Position numbers and translations under genes: made by a program. Below, one piece after another: positions 1-5,348 of a DNA stretch of 6,416 nucleotides. Positions within the stretch are counted from its first letter, which is position 1, and each line of letters opens with the position of its first letter. Source of the DNA: UBA6382 sp963631415 (GTDB lineage Bacteria; Bacteroidota; Bacteroidia; Bacteroidales; Bacteroidaceae); NCBI GenBank assembly GCA_963631415.1, contig CAVGQS010000134.1, positions 1-6,416 on the forward strand, in the 5' to 3' direction. The notes under the pieces are model-generated. The model had not been told where the DNA came from. It did not search any database and saw only the letters and a list, made by a program, of their open reading frames with translations.

Positions 1-35
1 ATTGGGGCTGTGGAGCAGGTCAACATGCCGTTTTG

Positions 36-54
36 AGTTTTAGCGGACAGCAAT
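36..54 (+). repeat. 19-bp direct repeat, copy 1
   Basis: AGTTTTAGCGGACAGCAAT here matches AGTTTTAGCGAACAGCAAT at 187-205 in 18 of 19 positions, with a start-to-start distance of 151 bp. The flanking bases of the two copies do not align, so this is not a longer tandem repeat. Confidence 0.6.
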
Positions 55-62
55 AACTTAAA

Positions 63-99
63 TTCATTTCAGACGCACTTCAGTTCATCAGAGACGCAC
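63..99 (+). repeat. Imperfect 16-bp tandem-like repeat, 21-bp period
   Basis: TTCATTTCAGACGCAC (63-78) and TTCATCAGAGACGCAC (84-99) agree in 13 of 16 positions, both ending in AGACGCAC. Two copies only; no function is apparent. Confidence 0.4.
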
Positions 100-186
100 C
101 GGGCGATTCTATTTCCGCGGAAACGGCTAACCTTTTCTCGGAGTCCGGAAAATTTAAGTCCGCACGAGATGGCCGAAAACAGAAAC

Positions 187-205
187 AGTTTTAGCGAACA
201 GCAAT
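187..205 (+). repeat. 19-bp direct repeat, copy 2
   Basis: This is the second copy of the 19-mer at 36-54, with G replaced by A at one position. It lies about 20 bp beyond the tRNA-Arg terminator hairpin, read from the tRNA. Confidence 0.6.
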
Positions 206-225
206 GTTGGACAAGATGACGTTGT

Positions 226-274
226 CAAACACAAAGGCGGTGCACTAAAACGAGAAGTTTCAATGCACCGCCTT
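226..274 (-). terminator. Hairpin terminator of the tRNA-Arg gene
   Basis: AAGGCGGTGCA (234-244) and TGCACCGCCTT (264-274) form a perfect 11-bp stem around a 19-nt loop, and AAAC/GTTT inside the loop could add four more pairs. Read on the minus strand, the hairpin begins only 4 nt after the tRNA 3' end and is followed by a broken U tract (UUUGUGUUU). Position and shape fit an intrinsic terminator and 3' trailer for the tRNA. The U tract is imperfect, so termination strength is uncertain. Confidence 0.7.
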
Positions 275-278
275 GGTG

Positions 279-352
279 TGATCCCAGAGGGATTCAAACC
301 CTCGACCTTCAGAACCGGAATCTGACGCTCTATTCAGCTAAGCTATGGGACC
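279..352 (-). tRNA. tRNA-Arg, anticodon CCG
   Basis: The reverse complement folds into a complete 74-nt cloverleaf. The acceptor stem GGTCCCA pairs with TGGGATC with one G-U pair. The D arm is GCTT/GAGC. The anticodon stem TCAGA/TCTGA encloses the loop TTCCGGT, giving anticodon CCG (window 316-318) with G at position 37. The variable loop is a short AGGTC, and the T arm GAGGG/CCCTC encloses TTTGAAT. The discriminator base is A. The anticodon reads arginine codon CGG. The 3' CCA is not encoded directly after the discriminator (the DNA continues CACC), so it must be added by tRNA nucleotidyltransferase. The gene is transcribed away from rarA and appears to be a single-tRNA unit, with a -7-like box about 20 bp upstream and a hairpin immediately downstream. 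Confidence 0.95.
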
Positions 353-370
353 CTATCTGTGTAGACGCTG

Positions 371-378
371 CAAAATTA
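371..378 (-). promoter_or_regulatory. Bacteroidota-type -7 box for tRNA-Arg
   Basis: The minus strand reads TAATTTTG, a full match to the TAnnTTTG -7 consensus of Bacteroidota primary-sigma promoters. The box ends 18 bp before the mature tRNA 5' end, which leaves room for a start point and a short 5' leader. I see no good -33 TTTG at the expected spacing; an A/T tract lies there. Confidence 0.6.
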
Positions 379-423
379 CTTTTTTTTAATGAGAAAATAA
401 GCACGGGGCAGACGAATAATGAC

Positions 424-431
424 TATTTTTG
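424..431 (+). promoter_or_regulatory. rarA: Bacteroidota-type -7 box for rarA
   Basis: TATTTTTG matches TAnnTTTG exactly. Transcription would start near 436-438, leaving a leader of about 20 nt before the ATG at 456. The box overlaps the in-frame TTG at 429, which argues against that codon as the start. No clear -33 TTTG is visible upstream. Confidence 0.55.
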
Positions 432-455
432 CATTACGATAAGACTATAGGACAA

Positions 456-1724
456 ATGGCAATACCTTTGGCAGAGAGAATGAGACCGACTTGTCTCGAC
501 GACTATGTAGGCCAACAGCACCTTGTCGGCGAGGGCAAGTCCTTGAGGCGCATGATAGACAACAAGCACGTCTGCTCGTTTATCATGTGGGGGCCTCCGG
601 GCGTGGGCAAGACTACCCTTGCCCAAATTATCGCCAACTCTATGCAGACGGCATTCTTCACGCTGAGTGCCATAAACAGTGGAGTGAAAGACGTGAGAGA
701 GGTCATTGACCAGGCGTCAAGAAGCACCTTCTTCGACTCCCCCACCCCCATACTGTTTATAGACGAGATCCACCGCTTCAGCAAGTCGCAACAAGACTCG
801 CTCCTTGCCGCCGTGGAAAAAGGCATCGTGACCTTGATAGGCGCGACAACGGAGAATCCGTCCTTTGAGGTCATCACTCCGCTGCTTTCAAGGTGCCAAG
901 TCTACACGCTGAAAAGCCTGGACTACAACGACCTTGACCGCATGCTGCACAAGGCTGTCTCTTGCGACAACCTGCTCAAGAAACGCAAAGTAGTCATTGA
1001 AGAAACAGACGCGCTGTTTCAGTATAGCGGCGGCGACGGGCGAAAGCTCTACAACATACTTGACACAGTGGTGTCGTCATACGCCCCAGATGAGACGATA
1101 GTCATCAACAACAAGAACGTGAAGACGCAGATAACGCAAAACCCGACGATGTACGACAAAAACGGGGAGATGCACTACGACATTATATCTGCATTCATAA
1201 AGAGCATCAGGGGCAGCGACCCAGATGCAGCACTATATTGGTTGGCACGCATGGTAAAGAGCGGCGAAGACCCAAAGTTCATTGCGCGCAGGCTCGTCAT
1301 CTCCGCATCGGAAGATATCGGGCTGGCCAACCCCAACGCCATGCTGCTTGCCAACGCGGCCTTTGAGGCTGTGGAGAAAATTGGCTGGCCGGAGGGACGT
1401 ATTCCGCTTGCAGAGGCTACCGTCTATCTGGCTTGTTCGCCAAAAAGCAATTCTGCCTATATGGGCATCAACAAGGCTATGCAGACCGTGGAAGAAACGG
1501 GCAACGCTCCCGTGCCGCTGCACCTGCGCAACGCCCCGACCAAACTGATGAAAGACATAGGCTATGGCGCAGACTACAAATATCCACACGATTTCCCTGG
1601 CCACTATGTGAAGCAACAATACATGCCGGACAAGCTGGAGGGCACGAAATTCTGGGAAGCGCAGGACAACAGTTCTGAGAATAAACTGAGCAGCTATATG
1701 CAGTCGTTAGGCAAGACCAAGTGA
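456..1724 (+). CDS. rarA: Replication-associated recombination protein A (RarA/MgsA), AAA+ ATPase
   Basis: A 422-residue cytoplasmic AAA+ ATPase of the RarA/MgsA/WRNIP1 family, which acts at stalled replication forks and is structurally related to clamp-loader subunits. Visible motifs are LAERMRP near the N terminus (5-11), Walker A GPPGVGKT (46-53), Walker B FIDEIHRF (101-108), sensor 1 in TTENPSF (131-137), a likely arginine finger in LLSRC (R146) and sensor 2 GDGRKLYN (193-200). The C-terminal half carries the family's conserved stretch around SIRGSDPDAALYWLARM (250-266), SEDIGLANP and HLRNAPTKLMK, expected to form the tetramerisation region. The length is normal and all ATPase motifs are intact. 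An in-frame TTG at 429 would add nine residues, but it lies inside the promoter box, and homologues typically begin just before LAERMRP, so ATG 456 is chosen. Monocistronic by context: the next gene is 203 nt away with its own promoter candidate. Confidence 0.95.
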   Translation: MAIPLAERMRPTCLDDYVGQQHLVGEGKSLRRMIDNKHVCSFIMWGPPGVGKTTLAQIIANSMQTAFFTLSAINSGVKDVREVIDQASRSTFFDSPTPILFIDEIHRFSKSQQDSLLAAVEKGIVTLIGATTENPSFEVITPLLSRCQVYTLKSLDYNDLDRMLHKAVSCDNLLKKRKVVIEETDALFQYSGGDGRKLYNILDTVVSSYAPDETIVINNKNVKTQITQNPTMYDKNGEMHYDIISAFIKSIRGSDPDAALYWLARMVKSGEDPKFIARRLVISASEDIGLANPNAMLLANAAFEAVEKIGWPEGRIPLAEATVYLACSPKSNSAYMGINKAMQTVEETGNAPVPLHLRNAPTKLMKDIGYGADYKYPHDFPGHYVKQQYMPDKLEGTKFWEAQDNSSENKLSSYMQSLGKTK

Positions 1725-1730
1725 GAGCTT

Positions 1731-1740
1731 GGCGTACGCC
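1731..1740. repeat. 10-bp perfect palindrome just after rarA
   Basis: GGCGTACGCC is fully self-complementary and lies 6 nt past the rarA stop. It is too short and loop-less to be a normal terminator, and could be a protein-binding site or chance. Confidence 0.3.
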
Positions 1741-1769
1741 ATTCGGAACACATATATTAGTGTCAACAC

Positions 1770-1791
1770 AGCCCCTTACAAAGGCTATTTT
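1770..1791 (+). terminator. Weak candidate terminator after rarA
   Basis: AGCC (1770-1773) can pair with GGCT (1783-1786), with two extra A-T pairs inside, followed by ATTTTATT. The stem is short, so this is only a tentative end for the rarA transcript. No better candidate is visible before the next gene. Confidence 0.3.
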
Positions 1792-1841
1792 ATTAAAAAA
1801 TCAGAATTAGCCACTGCAAATTCCTAAAATAAGCGAATAAA

Positions 1842-1873
1842 GTTGGACGACACCATATTTATTGCTAACATTG
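1842..1873 (+). promoter_or_regulatory. Candidate promoter of the OmpA-like lipoprotein gene
   Basis: TAACATTG (1866-1873) matches TAnnTTTG except for one base, and GTTG (1842-1845) is a 3-of-4 match to the -33 TTTG, separated by 20 nt, a spacing usual for Bacteroidota. The start point would fall near 1879, giving a leader of about 50 nt rich in A and without a Shine-Dalgarno sequence. Confidence 0.45.
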
Positions 1874-1927
1874 CACCAAATTACTAAAAAGGCAACATTT
1901 AGCGAAACAACTAAAACAATAACCAGT

Positions 1928-2809
1928 ATGAAGAAATCAACTATCCTTGTCGCAGCATTGGCTTGTCTGACCTTGTGCCTCTCGAGCTGTGTGTCTAAGA
2001 AAACTTACGAAGGTCTTCAGAGCGACTACGCTTCACTTCAGAACGAGTACAACTCACTCCAGCAGAAATACCAATCTTCGCAGATTGACCTGGCAAAGAG
2101 CCAGACAAGCGGAAAAAATATAGAGGACCGCCTCAACGACGCCCAGAAGCAGAACGCCGAACTGAGACAGCAGTATGCAGAGCTCCAGAAGTCTTTGGAC
2201 AACAGTCTGAACCAGAACACTCAGGGCAATGTCAACATTTCGAAACTCGTTGATGAAATCAACGCGTCAAACGCTTTCATCAAGCACTTGGTAGAGGCCA
2301 AATCGAAGAGCGACTCGCTGAACCAGGCTCTCAGCAACAAGCTGACGCGTTCACTGACCAGAGACGAAATGAAAGAAGTGGACGTACAGGTCCTCAAAGG
2401 TGTTGTCTACATCTCGTTGGCCGACAATATGCTCTACAAGTCCGGAAGTTATGAAATCAACGATCGCGCCAGTGAGACACTGAGCAAAATAGCAAAAATC
2501 ATAACGGACTATAAGGACTATGAAGTCTTGATTGAGGGCAACACCGACAACGTGCCTATCAGCCGCACCAACATACGCAACAACTGGGACCTCAGCGCAC
2601 TGCGCGCATCGTCTGTAGTGCAGGCACTGCAAAACACGTATGGCGTAGACCCCAAACGGCTTTCTGCAGCCGGACGCGGCGAGTACAATCCTATCGCGAC
2701 CAACAACACAGAGATTGGGCGCCAGAGAAACCGTCGCACCCAGATTATCATAACTCCTAAGCTTGACCAGTTCATGGAGCTCATTGACGAGGCTCCTGAG
2801 ACGAAGTAA
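1928..2809 (+). CDS. OmpA-family lipoprotein with N-terminal coiled coil
   Basis: A 293-residue predicted outer-membrane lipoprotein. It starts with a lysine-led signal peptide ending in the lipobox LSSC, so Cys21 should be lipidated after signal peptidase II cleavage. Residues 25-100 are rich in Gln, Leu, Ser and Asn with regular hydrophobic spacing, indicating a periplasmic coiled-coil stalk. Residues about 155-275 form an OmpA C-terminal (OmpA/MotB) domain with GNTDNVP (205-210; Asp207) and NWDLSALRASSV (219-230; Arg226), positions that bind peptidoglycan diaminopimelate in the family, and the terminal RQRNRR (265-270). The likely role is anchoring the outer membrane to the cell wall. There is no N-terminal beta-barrel, so it is not classical OmpA. 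An in-frame TTG at 1862 would place 22 residues before the signal peptide and nearly coincides with the promoter box, so ATG 1928 is preferred. It ends at a strong terminator and appears monocistronic. Confidence 0.92.
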   Translation: MKKSTILVAALACLTLCLSSCVSKKTYEGLQSDYASLQNEYNSLQQKYQSSQIDLAKSQTSGKNIEDRLNDAQKQNAELRQQYAELQKSLDNSLNQNTQGNVNISKLVDEINASNAFIKHLVEAKSKSDSLNQALSNKLTRSLTRDEMKEVDVQVLKGVVYISLADNMLYKSGSYEINDRASETLSKIAKIITDYKDYEVLIEGNTDNVPISRTNIRNNWDLSALRASSVVQALQNTYGVDPKRLSAAGRGEYNPIATNNTEIGRQRNRRTQIIITPKLDQFMELIDEAPETK

Positions 2810-2839
2810 TCCGAACAAGTCAATAACATCAAAATGCGG

Positions 2840-2877
2840 AAAAGGGCCGTGCCACACCAGCACGGCTCTTTTTCTTT
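2840..2877 (+). terminator. Rho-independent terminator of the lipoprotein gene
   Basis: A GC-rich stem, GCCGTGC (2846-2852) with GCACGGC (2860-2866), has a 7-nt loop and extends outward through a G-T wobble, a G-C pair and four A-T pairs to 2840/2872. It runs into the T-rich tract TTTTTCTTT. It starts 30 nt after the stop codon and is the clearest intrinsic terminator in the window. Confidence 0.92.
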
Positions 2878-2910
2878 GAGCAAAAAGCACCTAGTCCTAC
2901 CGTTTTTTAG

Positions 2911-2918
2911 TATTTTTG
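2911..2918 (+). promoter_or_regulatory. Bacteroidota-type -7 box for the porin gene
   Basis: TATTTTTG is an exact TAnnTTTG match, 33 bp past the terminator tract. It shares the 12-mer TATTTTTGCATT with the rarA promoter (424-435). The start point would be near 2924, leaving a leader of about 75 nt. No -33 TTTG lies at the usual spacing. Confidence 0.55.
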
Positions 2919-2998
2919 CATTTTCAGACAATACGGAAGTTTCCCAACCTGGCATAATGACATGTTTTGTCACCCGGGGACAAGCACTTGAGAATTAT

Positions 2999-5158
2999 AT
3001 GTTTTCCAAACACGACACGATAGCAAAGCAACGAACAGCAGCACTGGTGCTACTGTTGCTATGCGTAACCCTTGTTTGCGGACAGACCTTGCGCGACGAC
3101 AGGAACAGAGTTGTCAAAAGCAACCCAAACAAGGGCAAAGAGGAGAAGGCCGACGAGCGGGCAAAGGCAAAACGCGGAATACGCACATGGACCGTTAACG
3201 ACAAGACTGGACTTTCGGACTCGGTGGCAGTCGACACTACGGCACACCTGTTCCAAAACACATCATTCACTACCGGCAAGAAAGGTTTCTACAGTTCGTT
3301 GGGCAATGTGGGCTCCCCCCGCATATCCAAGCTCTTTACGCTGAGACCAGAGATGACCGACTATCTCTTCACCCAGCCCTACGACTTCTTCATCAAGGAC
3401 ATAAACACCTTCCACTTTACAAACACATTCTCCCCCATCACCAACATCACCTATCACGAGTGCGGTGACAGCGACGACGGTGAAGACCACCTGACAGCAA
3501 AATTCGCAACAAACATAAACAAAGACGCTGGCATCGGCTTTAACATTGACTATATTTACGGCCGTGGCTATCACGACAACCAGTCAACCGCTGACTTCGG
3601 CTTCAACCTGTATGGCTCAGTCATCAAAGACCGCTACAAAGCCCATTGGCTCCTGTTTGCCAACTATCTCAAGACGCGTGAAAACGGCGGAATAACAGAC
3701 GACGAATATGTGAAGAACCCGCAGAAATTCCCCACCGACTACACAACAAAGGAAATCCCAACAAACCTAGGCAAGGCGTGGAACAAGATGCACATAAACG
3801 GAGTGCAGTTTAACCATCGCTACAGCATCGGATACAACAAAAGGATAGCAACAGCCAAAGACTCTAATATTGTTGCAAAGAAAGACAGCGTCAAGCCCAC
3901 ACAGGCTATACCAGCAGGAGCCCTGTCTGCAAAGGATATAGAGAAAGACGACGCTAAGGTGTTGGCTGGCAAGAAGGCAAAAGTAAAAGACTCAAGCGTG
4001 TTCGTTCCTGTTAGCAGCATAATCCACACCATTAAGATAGGTTCCAACAGCCGCAAGTTTCTGGCAAACCAGTCGCTCGCTGACTACTATACCTATAATT
4101 ACCTCAACCGCGACTCGGTAAGCGAACATATCGACAACGTAATGGTGTCAAACTATCTGGCGCTTGAACTGAGCGAGGGACTCAACAAATATCTGTCGGC
4201 GGGCATACGCCTGTTTGCCAAGCACGACTTCAACAGCTACAAGATGCCTGGACTTCAGGGAAGGGAGAGTTTTACAGAAAACCGCATCAGCGTTGGCGCA
4301 CAGATATTCCGCGAAAAAAGCAAGTTGTTGAACTACTTGTTGTCGGCACAGACTTCAAACGAAGGAAACCGATGGGGAGAATACGAACTGAGAGGTCGCG
4401 GCACGCTTAGCGTAAGGCTGCTGAAAGACTCTGTAGGCCTGTCGCTGCGAGCTTCGTCGGTAAACAAGACGCCTACCTTCTTCTACCGGCACTACCAGTC
4501 CACCTACCTGTGGTGGGACAACAGCAATTTGTCGAAGCAACTAACAAACAACATCGGAATCACGCTGGAAAGCCGCAAACTTGACCTGCGGCTTAGGGGC
4601 GACGCCTACAACATCACCAACTACACGTATTTCAGCACGGTTGCCCAAAACACAACCGACGGCAAATACACCCTGAACACGGAGGTTTTACAGACGGCAA
4701 AAAACATCTCTGTCTTTGCCATTGCCCTGGACAAAAATTTTAGAGTGGGCATTTTCAACTGGGAAAACTCCGTGGTGTGGCAAGCCACCAGCAACAAGGA
4801 GATATTACCGCTCCCAATCATTACCGCCTACACAAACCTGTATCTTAAATTTCGCATAGCCAAAGTGCTGAACACAGAGTTTGGCGCCGACCTAACATAT
4901 TTCTCCAAGTACTATGCATGCACCTACAGCCCTGCACTCGGACTGTATGCCAACCAGCCGTCTAACGACCTCACGAAAGTCGGCGGTCACCCAATAATTA
5001 ACGTCTATGTGAATTTCCACCTCAAGCACACAAGGTTTTACTTGATGGCGAGCCACGTGAACTACGACAAAGAAGGCGGCACTACGTTTGGTGCGCCCCA
5101 CTACCCCGTCAACCCTATGGTCATAAGGTTTGGACTGTCGTGGAATTTCTTCAACTGA
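2999..5158 (+). CDS. Putative outer-membrane porin of the Bacteroidota porin family
   Basis: A 719-residue protein resembling the large Bacteroidota 'putative porin' family (Pfam Porin_10), predicted to form an outer-membrane beta-barrel; substrate unknown. A signal peptide covers residues 1-28, with a hydrophobic core LVLLLLCVTLVCG and likely cleavage near G28/Q29. A charged stretch (31-60, many K, D, E, R) follows, then the family-typical segment WTVNDKTG, DTTAHLFQNTSF, LGNVGSP and PYDFF (64-131). The rest alternates polar and aromatic residues as expected for beta-strands and ends in VIRFGLSWNFFN, close to a barrel-closing signal although the last residue is Asn. Residues about 284-335 form a Lys/Asp-rich insert with three KDS triplets. 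The frame is open up to ATG 2834, but that region contains the upstream terminator and promoter box, so ATG 2999, right before the signal peptide, is chosen. The family call is by recognition, not alignment. Confidence 0.85.
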   Translation: MFSKHDTIAKQRTAALVLLLLCVTLVCGQTLRDDRNRVVKSNPNKGKEEKADERAKAKRGIRTWTVNDKTGLSDSVAVDTTAHLFQNTSFTTGKKGFYSSLGNVGSPRISKLFTLRPEMTDYLFTQPYDFFIKDINTFHFTNTFSPITNITYHECGDSDDGEDHLTAKFATNINKDAGIGFNIDYIYGRGYHDNQSTADFGFNLYGSVIKDRYKAHWLLFANYLKTRENGGITDDEYVKNPQKFPTDYTTKEIPTNLGKAWNKMHINGVQFNHRYSIGYNKRIATAKDSNIVAKKDSVKPTQAIPAGALSAKDIEKDDAKVLAGKKAKVKDSSVFVPVSSIIHTIKIGSNSRKFLANQSLADYYTYNYLNRDSVSEHIDNVMVSNYLALELSEGLNKYLSAGIRLFAKHDFNSYKMPGLQGRESFTENRISVGAQIFREKSKLLNYLLSAQTSNEGNRWGEYELRGRGTLSVRLLKDSVGLSLRASSVNKTPTFFYRHYQSTYLWWDNSNLSKQLTNNIGITLESRKLDLRLRGDAYNITNYTYFSTVAQNTTDGKYTLNTEVLQTAKNISVFAIALDKNFRVGIFNWENSVVWQATSNKEILPLPIITAYTNLYLKFRIAKVLNTEFGADLTYFSKYYACTYSPALGLYANQPSNDLTKVGGHPIINVYVNFHLKHTRFYLMASHVNYDKEGGTTFGAPHYPVNPMVIRFGLSWNFFN

Positions 5159-5205
5159 AACGCAGGCTCGCAATGTTTGGCAAGTATGGTTTGCAATAAA
5201 GCCGA

Positions 5206-5240
5206 GCGCATAAGAAATGCGCCGCGAGACGCGTGCGCAT
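5206..5240 (+). other. Two mutually exclusive GC-rich hairpins
   Basis: GCGCAT (5206-5211) pairs with ATGCGC (5217-5222) around the 5-nt loop AAGAA. The same ATGCGC can instead pair with a second GCGCAT (5235-5240), enclosing CGCG-AGA-CGCG with one bulged T to give a 10-bp stem. The structure lies 48 nt past the porin stop and upstream of the fba promoter box, so in RNA it belongs to the porin 3' untranslated region. It may end or stabilise that transcript. No T tract follows on the plus strand. Confidence 0.5.
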
Positions 5241-5297
5241 CATGAAAGTTCGCGTACTATAACACATTATTAAACAGTAAGGTAAAAAAGATTTTGT

Positions 5298-5305
5298 TAC
5301 TTTTG
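5298..5305 (+). promoter_or_regulatory. fba: Bacteroidota-type -7 box for fba
   Basis: TACTTTTG matches TAnnTTTG exactly. The start point would be near 5311, with a leader of roughly 38 nt that is very rich in A and T just before the ATG and has no Shine-Dalgarno sequence. A -33 TTTG is not apparent at the usual distance. Confidence 0.6.
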
Positions 5306-5348
5306 TAGCGGAAAAAACCAACAACCTAATTTATTAATAAATAAAATC

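Larger units (their letters stand above)
1..226. other. Non-coding stretch with short repeats, no supported gene
   Basis: No open reading frame here has a convincing start, length or family signature. The plus strand is open from position 1 to a TGA at 34-36, giving only 11 codons, so a gene tail entering from the left cannot be excluded. On the minus strand one frame stays open for roughly 45 codons across about 75-210 but has no ATG. The stretch carries a 19-bp direct repeat (36-54 and 187-205), a 16-bp imperfect repeat (63-78 and 84-99) and a 9-bp inverted repeat (56-64 and 151-159). It could be a dispersed intergenic repeat or a decayed element; I cannot tell which. Confidence 0.5.

Noticed and set aside
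1..36. C-terminal end of a gene entering from the left (11 open codons ending in TGA)
   Set aside because: It is too short to recognise. The other two plus-strand frames also stop within about 60 bases, so there is no evidence for any particular frame.
75..210. Minus-strand open frame of about 45 codons
   Set aside because: It has no ATG and no recognisable domain, and overlaps the repeat-bearing stretch. It was not called as a gene.
1862..1927. TTG start 22 codons upstream of the lipoprotein
   Set aside because: It nearly coincides with the candidate promoter box and would bury the signal peptide and lipobox inside the protein.
2834..2998. Upstream extension of the porin reading frame starting at ATG 2834
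   Set aside because: It runs through the strong terminator at 2840-2877 and the -7 box at 2911-2918, and would put 55 residues in front of a clear signal peptide.
3059..3085. Possible lipobox at the end of the porin signal peptide (LVC)
   Set aside because: The residue before Cys27 is Val rather than Gly, Ala or Ser, so ordinary signal peptidase I cleavage near G28/Q29 fits better.
4892..5173. Minus-strand frames inside the porin, rarA and aldolase genes (this one 93 codons)
   Set aside because: They are antisense to well-supported genes, without recognisable domains or plausible promoters; they follow from the codon bias of the real genes.
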